Source: an uncultured Muribaculum sp. (GTDB taxonomy: Bacteria > Bacteroidota > Bacteroidia > Bacteroidales > Muribaculaceae). Taken from it: a DNA stretch of 6,411 nucleotides. The DNA is taken from the NCBI GenBank assembly GCA_947573015.1, contig CANPDS010000154.1, positions 1 through 6,411 on the forward strand. Reading direction: 5' to 3'. The notes under the pieces are model-generated. The model searched no databases. It saw nothing but the letters and a program-made list of their open reading frames with translations, and was not told the origin of the DNA. Of this stretch, positions 1 to 5,791 are shown piece by piece. Positions within the stretch are counted from its first letter, which is position 1, and every line of letters begins with the position of its first letter. The position numbers were made by a program, and so were the translations under genes.

Positions 1-474
1 ATCAAACGCACAATTGCCGCATTCGCATTCGCCATGCCGGCACTCGCATTCGCAGGAACCCCTATCGAACAGTCAGCGCTTCCTAAAGCAGCCCAGACTT
101 TCATTACCAAGCACTTTGCCAAGGAAACCGTCAGAAAAGTCGAACAGGATCAAGGACGTCACGGCATGGAGTATGAAGTTGACTTTGCAAGCGGTGCAGA
201 AGTAGAGTTCAAATCCAATGGAGACTGGAAAGATGTGAAGGCTGCCCGAGGCAATGCAGTCCCTTCTGCTATTGGTCCAACAGCCATCGCCCAGTATGTA
301 GCTACCAATTTCGAAGGCTTGACAATTGTAGAAATCTCCCGCAAACGTGGAGGATATGAGGTTGAGCTTTCCAACGATACCGAGCTGAAACTTACTGATG
401 ATGGAAAGCCCCTTCCAGCACGTCAAGGAAAAGGTCAAGGTCAAAACAGAGGCAAAGGCAAAAAAACAAAGTAA
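1..474 (+). CDS. Secreted PepSY-like (DUF2874-type) protein, N-terminus cut by window edge
   Basis: The frame is open from base 1 to a TAA at 472-474, giving 157 visible residues. It starts with IKR followed by a hydrophobic Ala/Phe-rich stretch ending ALAFA then GTP, which reads as a signal peptide cleaved after about residue 18. Probably only a few N-terminal residues are missing, and the internal ATG at 34 lies inside the signal peptide, so it is unlikely to be the true start. The mature part holds two similar units, about 27-79 (LPKAAQTFI, HF, YEVDF, GAEVEF, GDW) and about 88-138 (IAQYV, NF, GYEVEL, TELKL, DDG). Each has the helix-plus-hairpin pattern of PepSY-like domains common in Bacteroidetes periplasmic proteins. 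The tail, about 143-157, is rich in Gly, Gln and Lys. The molecular role is unknown; related domains are thought to bind or inhibit partner proteins outside the cytoplasm. The family call is by pattern recognition. Confidence 0.75.
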   Translation: MKRTIAAFAFAMPALAFAGTPIEQSALPKAAQTFITKHFAKETVRKVEQDQGRHGMEYEVDFASGAEVEFKSNGDWKDVKAARGNAVPSAIGPTAIAQYVATNFEGLTIVEISRKRGGYEVELSNDTELKLTDDGKPLPARQGKGQGQNRGKGKKTK

Positions 475-508
475 ACTAAACGATCGTCATTAGACTATTG
501 CTAAAAAA

Positions 509-544
509 CGCCGGCATGCGTCCATCAACGGATGCATGCCGGTG
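509..544 (-). terminator. Strong hairpin, intrinsic-terminator shape on the minus strand
   Basis: Arms 511-523 and 530-542 pair over 13 positions with one G-T wobble, closing a 6-base loop (524-529). Two more pairs, one of them a wobble, extend the stem to 509/544. Six A residues (503-508) sit just left of the stem, so the minus-strand transcript would read stem then U6, the classic intrinsic terminator. On the plus strand no T tract follows, so it would be a weaker stop for the PepSY-like gene that ends 35 bases upstream. It may still act in both directions or protect the 3' end of that mRNA. Confidence 0.6.
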
Positions 545-690
545 AATTACCATATTTCCAGTGGTCCTGTGGCTGAAATTGCAGACCGTGGTTCACTAAT
601 GCCATCCGACACTCCCGCTTATGGGAAGAAGAACGGCAGAAGAGATCGCGCTGTAAGCCGCAGGACTTTTTTTGTGCTGTGTCCTGCTTC
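545..690 (+). promoter_or_regulatory. Candidate structured RNA or attenuator-like region with mutually exclusive helices
   Basis: This is the middle of a 370-base gap (475-844) where no open frame looks coding. Bases 563-574 pair with 656-667 (11 Watson-Crick or wobble pairs plus an outer G-T), and the right arm runs directly into a T7 tract (667-673), as in an intrinsic terminator with a large folded interior. Bases 660-666 (GCAGGAC) can instead pair perfectly with 681-687 (GTCCTGC), with the T7 tract placed in the loop. The two helices share CAGGAC and cannot coexist, which is the logic of a transcription attenuator. A small TCCC/GGGA hairpin (613-616 with 623-626) lies inside. Some blocks resemble a cobalamin riboswitch, but only in part. 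A stand-alone small RNA is also possible. From about 691 to 811 I see nothing further that I can name. Confidence 0.35.
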
Positions 691-787
691 ACAGTATCTA
701 ACAACTTCTACCGACATTAGAACACCCCCACAAACACGTTGGTTGCCCCAACTACTATCAATAAAACTTATATAATGTGAAACCTTA

Positions 788-819
788 TTTCTGCAATTAA
801 GATATTCTTTGTATATTTG
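788..819 (+). promoter_or_regulatory. Bacteroidetes-type promoter for the thioesterase gene
   Basis: TATATTTG at 812-819 matches the Bacteroidetes -7 box TAnnTTTG exactly. A three-of-four match to the -33 box (TTTC for TTTG) lies at 788-791, 20 bases upstream. Transcription would start near 824-826, leaving a leader of about 20 bases before the ATG at 845. The box probably drives the thioesterase gene and perhaps dprA and the phosphorylase gene beyond it. Confidence 0.55.
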
Positions 820-844
820 ACTTCGACCTTCCAATTAATGAGCA

Positions 845-1246
845 ATGTCAAAAGAATATATATTTAAACTGCCAATGAAGGTGCGCGACTATGAAGTCGA
901 CGCCGAAGGCATTGTAAACAATGCCTTCTACTTACATTATTTCGAACATACCCGACACGAGTTTTGCGAATTTGCCGGAATGTCGTTCGCACAGATGCAT
1001 GCCAGGGGTATCGATCCTGTTCTAAATCGGGTCGAGATCGACTACCGTACCCCTCTTCACCTCGGGGAACGATTCACAAGTTGCCTTAATATAGCCAGAG
1101 AGGGAGCACGTTTTGTTTTCTTTCAGGACATATATAACGAAGATGGACGTCTGGTAGTGAGCGGAAAAGTAAGCTGCGTAGCGACAGTCAACGGTAGGTT
1201 GACACGAGGCGACGAACTTGCCGAACCATTCAAAAAATATCTGTAA
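845..1246 (+). CDS. Acyl-CoA thioesterase, 4HBT/YbgC-like hotdog family
   Basis: The 133-residue protein is a full-length single hotdog domain that would hydrolyse acyl-CoA or related thioesters in the cytoplasm. Near the N-terminus it carries the family pattern VRDYEVD (13-19), G22-I-V-N25-N26 and YLHYFEHTR (29-37). Asp19 aligns with the catalytic Asp of 4-hydroxybenzoyl-CoA thioesterase and YbgC, and a later RVEIDYRTPLHLGE stretch (about 62-75) matches the second conserved strand. The substrate cannot be read from the sequence. The ATG at 845 is favoured because an in-frame TGA at 839-841 lies just upstream; the nearby ATG at 838 is in another frame. It is preceded by a TAnnTTTG promoter box and followed by dprA after 42 bases, suggesting co-transcription. 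Codons 21-28 lie within a perfect palindrome. Confidence 0.85.
   Translation: MSKEYIFKLPMKVRDYEVDAEGIVNNAFYLHYFEHTRHEFCEFAGMSFAQMHARGIDPVLNRVEIDYRTPLHLGERFTSCLNIAREGARFVFFQDIYNEDGRLVVSGKVSCVATVNGRLTRGDELAEPFKKYL
905..928. repeat. Perfect 24-base palindrome inside the thioesterase gene
   Basis: GAAGGCATTGT (905-915) and ACAATGCCTTC (918-928) are exact inverted repeats separated by two A residues. The element begins 60 bases after the start codon and encodes the residues between the catalytic Asp19 and Tyr29. In RNA it would form a hairpin of about 10 bp with a four-base loop. No T tract follows, so it is not an intrinsic terminator. Confidence 0.6.
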
Positions 1247-1288
1247 GAGGTTGCATCAATAACCATTTACACCTGACTTCAAGACGAC

Positions 1289-2401
1289 ATGCACGATAAA
1301 ACTCTCTACCAGATAGCTTTCAGCCGCATCAAGGGGATCAATCTTCAAGTGGCGGAAAATATTCTCCAACACACAGGCTCCGAGGAGCAATTTTTCACAC
1401 TCACGTCAAAAGAACTGGTACACTTACTGCCCCAGTTACCTAAAGCAATGATGGCAGAGAGCTACCGTCAGAGTTTGCTTGACATAGCCAATAAGGAACT
1501 GGAATTTATGGTGGAAGGCCACGTAGATGGAGTTTATTTTACCGACCCTCGGTATCCTATACGTCTTTCAGAGTGTGAAGATGCCCCACTTATGCTATAT
1601 TCCATAGGCAACACCGACATTAATGCCGCGCATGTAATCAGCATTGTAGGCACACGTCATGCCACACCTTATGGCATGGATTTCGTGGAGCATCTTGTAA
1701 ATGATCTTGCCGACAAGCTTGGGAGTGACACCGTGATTGTAAGCGGACTTGCTTACGGCATTGACGTGACAGCTCATCGCGCAGCTATGAAAGCAGGGCT
1801 GCCTACAGTAGGCACTCTGGCCCATGGACTCAATACTCTGTATCCTGCGGCACACCGCACCACCGCAGCTGATATGGTACGCAACGGAGGAATGCTATTG
1901 ACCGAATACATGTCGCAGGATGCCATACACCGTGGAAATTTCATTGCACGCAACCGTATTGTGGCCGGAATGTGCGACTGTGTAGTTGTGGCGGAATCAG
2001 CCGAACGAGGTGGCGCACTCACCACAGCATCATTGGCGCTATCCTACTCACGCGACGTAATGGCTTTGCCCGGACGCATATCCGATCCGCGAAGCCGTGG
2101 ATGCAACGCATTGATAGCACGAAACCAGGCGGCACTGATCACGTGTGCCGACGACCTAATCAACGCTATGGGTTGGGAGCCAATACACCCTGATGAAGAA
2201 GGATCACAACCTGAATTGCCGCTCCTTGGCAAAGATGAGCAGAGAATATTGGATTATCTGCATGAACACGGTGAAGGCTCACTCAATCAGATGTGTGTAG
2301 ATCTTGCCATCCATATATCACAACTCGTTGGGATGCTCATGTCAATGGAGTTTGACGGACATATCATCACATATCCGGGAGGCAAATATCGCGCTCGCTA
2401 A
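1289..2401 (+). CDS. dprA: DNA-processing protein DprA (Smf)
   Basis: DprA binds single-stranded DNA and loads RecA, protecting and recombining incoming or exposed strands. The 370 residues show the usual three parts. An N-terminal helix-hairpin-helix/SAM-like region spans about 5-70. The Rossmann-like DprA domain, about 80-296, contains SIVGTR (118-123, the GSR motif in GTR form), VSGLAYGID (151-159), AHG (178-180), LYP (184-186), NFIARNRIVAG (217-227), ERGGALTT (239-246) and ALPGR (259-263). The C-terminal winged-helix domain (DML1-like), about 312-370, contains EQRILDYLHEHG. Length and order are complete with no frameshift. The gene lies 42 bases after the thioesterase gene and 70 before the phosphorylase gene, probably in one transcript. 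Its presence does not prove natural competence, since dprA is widespread in bacteria not known to be transformable. Confidence 0.95.
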   Translation: MHDKTLYQIAFSRIKGINLQVAENILQHTGSEEQFFTLTSKELVHLLPQLPKAMMAESYRQSLLDIANKELEFMVEGHVDGVYFTDPRYPIRLSECEDAPLMLYSIGNTDINAAHVISIVGTRHATPYGMDFVEHLVNDLADKLGSDTVIVSGLAYGIDVTAHRAAMKAGLPTVGTLAHGLNTLYPAAHRTTAADMVRNGGMLLTEYMSQDAIHRGNFIARNRIVAGMCDCVVVAESAERGGALTTASLALSYSRDVMALPGRISDPRSRGCNALIARNQAALITCADDLINAMGWEPIHPDEEGSQPELPLLGKDEQRILDYLHEHGEGSLNQMCVDLAIHISQLVGMLMSMEFDGHIITYPGGKYRAR

Positions 2402-2453
2402 ACCCAACCTCATATTCCATACGTTATAAACTTAGTATTAACCGATATTCAAG

Positions 2454-2469
2454 ATTATTAAATTATTAA
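2454..2469 (+). repeat. Tandem ATTATTAA octamer just before the phosphorylase start codon
   Basis: ATTATTAA occurs twice back to back (2454-2461 and 2462-2469), ending two bases before the ATG at 2472. There is no purine-rich Shine-Dalgarno sequence. An unstructured A/U-rich leader fits how Bacteroidetes mRNAs are usually initiated. I see no TAnnTTTG box in the 70-base gap, so the gene is probably read from upstream. Confidence 0.35.
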
Positions 2470-2471
2470 AT

Positions 2472-3347
2472 ATGAACAACCGACGTATTGAAGCTTCCGA
2501 GATGATTATCAATCCGGACGGCACAATATTCCATCTCCATCTGCTGCCGGAGCAACTTACTGACCGCGTGATACTCGTAGGCGATCCGGGACGCGTAGAT
2601 ATGGTAGCATCTTTTTTCGACACCAAAACATTCGAGGTGTCATCACGCGAGTTCCATACAATAGGGGGCACTTACAAAGGAAAGCCTATAATGTGTCTGA
2701 GCCACGGCATCGGACCTGATAATATCGATATCGTGCTCAATGAACTTGATGCTCTGGCCAACATAGATTTCACTACCCGTAAGGTAAAACCAGAGCATCG
2801 CACTCTCACCCTTGTACGCATCGGCACATCGGGAGCGTTGCAGCCTGAACTCATCGTAGGGACACCGGTTATCGCAGCACATGCCATAGGATTCGACGGA
2901 GTGCTCAACTATTATGCCGGACGTAATCATGTGGCTGATCTCGACTATGAGCGTGCTTTCTGTGAATATGTAGGATGGAATCCACTATGGGCAGCCCCAT
3001 ACGTAGTACCCGCAAACAAGGAACTCGTTGAGCAGATCGGACGCGATGATATGGTGCGAGGTCATACCATCTCAGCCGTAGGGTTCTACGGTCCACAGGG
3101 GCGCGAACTACGCCTGCCGCTTGCCAATCCCGATCTAAACCACCGCATAGAGGAATTTCGATATAATGGCGAGCCTGTCACCAACTATGAGATGGAATCA
3201 GCTCCACTTCAAGGCCTATCGCTCCTGTTGGGACACCGTGCCATGACCGTATGCTCGATAATAGCCAACAGAGTCTCCACTCAGGCAACACCCAACTATA
3301 AGACCGCTGTCCGCGATCTGGTGGCAACAGTTCTCGACCGCATCTGA
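2472..3347 (+). CDS. Nucleoside phosphorylase, uridine-phosphorylase type
   Basis: The protein would split a nucleoside with phosphate to give a free base and ribose-1-phosphate, in pyrimidine salvage in the cytoplasm. It has 291 residues and the motifs of the PNP/UDP phosphorylase family: GDPGR (37-41) for phosphate, SHGIG (77-81), RIGTSG (116-121) for phosphate and ribose, and EMES (240-243) for the sugar hydroxyls. FYGPQGR (205-211) carries the Gln-x-Arg pair that reads uracil in uridine phosphorylases (Q166/R168 in E. coli Udp, and a QGR in human UPP1), so uridine is the best substrate guess. Deoxyuridine or a broader range cannot be excluded. The ATG at 2472 gives the usual short N-terminus, and an in-frame TAA at 2439-2441 lies upstream. 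The gene converges with the permease gene across a hairpin. Confidence 0.88.
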   Translation: MNNRRIEASEMIINPDGTIFHLHLLPEQLTDRVILVGDPGRVDMVASFFDTKTFEVSSREFHTIGGTYKGKPIMCLSHGIGPDNIDIVLNELDALANIDFTTRKVKPEHRTLTLVRIGTSGALQPELIVGTPVIAAHAIGFDGVLNYYAGRNHVADLDYERAFCEYVGWNPLWAAPYVVPANKELVEQIGRDDMVRGHTISAVGFYGPQGRELRLPLANPDLNHRIEEFRYNGEPVTNYEMESAPLQGLSLLLGHRAMTVCSIIANRVSTQATPNYKTAVRDLVATVLDRI

Positions 3348-3412
3348 CAACACAAGAACGCACTTTGATGGGTCTGCCTTAAGAGGGTGTTTAATAACAT
3401 ATGAATGATTGC

Positions 3413-3438
3413 CAGGGACACATCTATATGTGTCCCTG
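3413..3438. terminator. Hairpin between convergent genes, likely bidirectional terminator
   Basis: CAGGGACACAT (3413-3423) and ATGTGTCCCTG (3428-3438) form a perfect 11-bp stem with a four-base loop CTAT. The hairpin lies 65 bases after the phosphorylase stop and 23 bases after the permease stop, where both transcripts should end. No T tract follows on either strand, so it is not a textbook intrinsic terminator; it may stop or stabilise both mRNAs. The rest of the gap (3348-3461) shows nothing else that I can name. Confidence 0.6.
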
Positions 3439-3461
3439 CGTTGTAATATATCCCTGATGGA

Positions 3462-4544
3462 TTAGCCGGCAGAAGCACGGCGATAAAGCACAATGGCTAT
3501 TACGATATAAATAAGATTGGGAATCCACATGGCTACGAATGGCGATGTATAGCCCGAGATAGCAAATGTAGAAGTAACCGTCATGAATAGTATATAGCTG
3601 AAACTGAGCACCAGACCAATACCAATATTGATACCCATGCCTCCCTTTACCTTTTTGGATGACAAGGTCATGCCTATGACGGTAAGGATAAATGCGGCGG
3701 CACACATGGCATACCTGCGTTCATTCTCAATCTCAAATGCCTCGATATTGGCCACACCACGCTCCTTCTGCCGGGATATGTACTCTCGCAACTGAGGCGA
3801 TGTAAGAGTCTCTTGGTCGTTTTTGGATATAAGGAAATCGCGCGGTTCAAAAGGTATCACCGTGTCGAGGCGCGAACCTCTCTTTATGTGCTCGCGTATA
3901 CCTTCTATATCGCGTATCATATAGTCGCGTACCTGCCAATTGTAGAGTGTATCCCACTTGATAGTATTGGCAGTCAGGCGCGATGTCAGGCGTTTTCCCT
4001 CAAATTTATCGAGCGAGAAGCGGTAGCCTGTCCGTGTCGTGTTGTCATATCTGCTCATATAGGCTATCTCACCCGGTGCCACCATCATCTGGATATTGCT
4101 TCCATAGTCTACACGCTTATTCTTCACATAGGTATTAGTGTACTCTATACGTTTCACATTGGCCGGCGGTATTATATAGGCACCAAGCACCCATGTAAGT
4201 GCAGCAATCACAGCCGCCGAAACAATATATGGACGCATGAGTCTGCGGAAACTCACTCCCGACGAGAGCATGGCGATTATTTCAGAGTTATCGGCGAGCT
4301 TGGATGTAAAGAAAATGCAAGCGATAAAGGTGAACAGCGGGCTGAACTGATTGGCGAAATAGGGCAGGAAGTTGAGAAAGTAGTCGAAGATTGTGGCGTG
4401 AAGCGGCGCTTTGAGAAAAGAGTCGAGTTTCTCATTGATGTCAAACATCACCGTAATCGCCAATATAAGAAGAATGGCGAAAAAGTATGTACCAAGAAAC
4501 TTCTTGATGATATATAGGTCAAGTATCTTGAACGGTTTTATCAT
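3462..4544 (-). CDS. LptF/LptG-family permease (YjgP/YjgQ), LPS export
   Basis: Proteins of this family form the inner-membrane part of the LptB2FG transporter, which pulls lipopolysaccharide out of the membrane and feeds it to the Lpt bridge. The 360 residues match the family in length and order: a basic N-terminus (IKKF), TM1 about 16-36, TM2 about 58-80, the cytoplasmic coupling-helix region with NSEIIAML and SSGVSFRRLMRP (86-105), TM3 about 105-126, a periplasmic jellyroll region about 128-275, then TM4 about 278-296, TM5 about 303-325 and TM6 about 336-355. Sequence alone does not settle whether this is LptF or LptG. The gene starts 58 bases after the tgt stop with no clear promoter between, so it is probably co-transcribed with tgt. 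No ATPase gene is nearby, as is usual, since LptB is encoded elsewhere. Confidence 0.9.
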   Translation of the reverse strand: MIKPFKILDLYIIKKFLGTYFFAILLILAITVMFDINEKLDSFLKAPLHATIFDYFLNFLPYFANQFSPLFTFIACIFFTSKLADNSEIIAMLSSGVSFRRLMRPYIVSAAVIAALTWVLGAYIIPPANVKRIEYTNTYVKNKRVDYGSNIQMMVAPGEIAYMSRYDNTTRTGYRFSLDKFEGKRLTSRLTANTIKWDTLYNWQVRDYMIRDIEGIREHIKRGSRLDTVIPFEPRDFLISKNDQETLTSPQLREYISRQKERGVANIEAFEIENERRYAMCAAAFILTVIGMTLSSKKVKGGMGINIGIGLVLSFSYILFMTVTSTFAISGYTSPFVAMWIPNLIYIVIAIVLYRRASAG

Positions 4545-4602
4545 ACGCTGGTAATCGGCTCTTTATGCTTTGTCACAACAAATAATGATACAGTGGGATT
4601 GA

Positions 4603-5733
4603 CTATAAGCGGCGTGTGACGCACTCAAGCATCTCAGTCTTCCAAACCTTGAAATCACCGGCAAGGATATGTGCGCGTGCCTCACGCGTTAGCCATAGAT
4701 AGAACGCCAGATTATGTATTGATGCAATCTGCATAGCTAAAATCTCATTTGCTGCGAACAGATGACGCACATATGCTTTTGAATAGGCACGGTCAACATA
4801 GCTCGGGCCATCCTCTTGCAGAGGCGAAAAGTCGTCAGCCCACTTTTTGTTGCGCATATTCATCACACCATGACGGGTGAAAAGCATACCATTACGTCCA
4901 TTACGCGTAGGCATCACGCAGTCCATCATATCAACACCGCGCTCTATGGCCTCAAGTATATTGGCAGGAGTGCCAACTCCCATCAGATAGCGAGGCTTGT
5001 CCGTTGGAAGAATCTCGTTGACCACCTCTATCATATCGTACATTACCTCAGCCGGTTCACCTACTGCAAGACCACCGATAGCATTACCGTCAGCCCCGAG
5101 CTCAGCCACTTCGAGAGCCGATTGTCTACGCAGATCAGGATATGTGCAACCTTGCACTATAGGGAAATAAGCCTGACTGTATCCATAGAGTCCTTCAGTT
5201 TCCTTGTAGCGTTTCCATCCACGGTGGAGCCAACGCAGAGTAAGGCCAAGAGATTTCTTGGCATAGTCGTACTCGGCAGTGCCGGGAGGACACTCATCAA
5301 GTGCCATCATTATATCGGCACCGATGATTCGCTCAATGTCAACCACACCTTCTGGAGTGAAGAGATGTTTCGATCCATCTATATGGCTACGGAAATAGGC
5401 TCCCTCCTCTTTAAGTTTTCGGTTGGATGCAAGGGAAAACACCTGAAAACCACCACTGTCAGTAAGAATCGGACGTTCCCAACCGTTGAACTTATGCAGT
5501 CCTCCGGCATGACGCAATATCTCGGTTCCAGGACGCAGATAGAGATGATACGTGTTGCCAAGTATAATCTGAGCGTTCACATCATCGCGAAGCTCATGCA
5601 TATGCACGGCTTTTACACTACCCACAGTGCCGACAGGCATAAATACGGGAGTTTCTATCTGACCATGGTCAGTGGTAATCAGTCCCGCACGCGCATTGGT
5701 GAGGGTATCGGTGGCTTGTAACTGAAATTCCAT
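4603..5733 (-). CDS. tgt: Queuine/preQ1 tRNA-guanine transglycosylase lacking zinc cysteines
   Basis: Tgt exchanges guanine 34 of GUN-anticodon tRNAs (Asp, Asn, His, Tyr) for preQ1, the base-swap step of queuosine synthesis. The 376-residue protein is full length and keeps the catalytic core: TDSGGFQ (91-97; Asp92 the general acid/base), DEC (146-148), GGLAVGE (220-226), RYLMGVGTP (248-256) and DCVMPTRNGRNG (271-282; Asp271 the nucleophile, Asp280 in Zymomonas mobilis). The zinc site is changed. The positions of the three Cys ligands (318, 320 and 323 in Z. mobilis) align with Gly309, Ser311 and Asp314, while the fourth ligand, His349, is kept as His340. The ATG at 5733 gives the normal MEFQLQATD N-terminus. 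The gene has its own TAnnTTTG promoter in the gap after polA, and the permease gene follows. Confidence 0.95.
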   Translation of the reverse strand: MEFQLQATDTLTNARAGLITTDHGQIETPVFMPVGTVGSVKAVHMHELRDDVNAQIILGNTYHLYLRPGTEILRHAGGLHKFNGWERPILTDSGGFQVFSLASNRKLKEEGAYFRSHIDGSKHLFTPEGVVDIERIIGADIMMALDECPPGTAEYDYAKKSLGLTLRWLHRGWKRYKETEGLYGYSQAYFPIVQGCTYPDLRRQSALEVAELGADGNAIGGLAVGEPAEVMYDMIEVVNEILPTDKPRYLMGVGTPANILEAIERGVDMMDCVMPTRNGRNGMLFTRHGVMNMRNKKWADDFSPLQEDGPSYVDRAYSKAYVRHLFAANEILAMQIASIHNLAFYLWLTREARAHILAGDFKVWKTEMLECVTRRL

Positions 5734-5742
5734 ATCTTACTG

Positions 5743-5775
5743 CAAAGATACAAATAAGTGAAGTGCAATGCCAAA
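5743..5775 (-). promoter_or_regulatory. Bacteroidetes-type promoter for tgt, near-leaderless
   Basis: On the minus strand TATCTTTG (5750 to 5743) matches the -7 box TAnnTTTG exactly, and TTTG (5775 to 5772) matches the -33 box, 21 bases apart. The predicted transcription start is about 5736-5738, only about 3-5 bases before the tgt ATG at 5733. The promoter lies wholly in the 58-base gap between the polA stop and the tgt start. Confidence 0.65.
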
Positions 5776-5791
5776 TTTAGAGCATGTTTAA

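Noticed and set aside
552..628. Possible TPP riboswitch, from CTGAAAT, TAATGCCA and GGGAAG in order
   Set aside because: The essential ACCTGATCTGG core is absent, spacing is wrong and no thiamine gene follows.
771..776. TATAAT as a sigma70-like -10 box
   Set aside because: There is no TTGACA-like box at suitable spacing, and the promoter signal expected in this phylum is TAnnTTTG, found at 812.
536..834. Open frames on both strands of the 475-844 gap (536-775 on +, 619-834 on -)
   Set aside because: Their translations have no recognisable motif and unbiased composition, they overlap the hairpins and helices, and they lack convincing start contexts.
1739..1756. Inverted repeat GTAAGC / GCTTAC within dprA
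   Set aside because: Only six pairs, and it encodes the conserved SGLAYG motif, so chance and protein constraint explain it.
3813..4517. Long plus-strand open frame (234 codons) across the permease gene
   Set aside because: It is antisense to a well-supported LptF/LptG-family gene and its translation shows no family features.
4816..5721. Long plus-strand open frame (301 codons) across tgt
   Set aside because: It is a shadow of the tgt reading frame on the other strand; the Tgt motifs are unambiguous.
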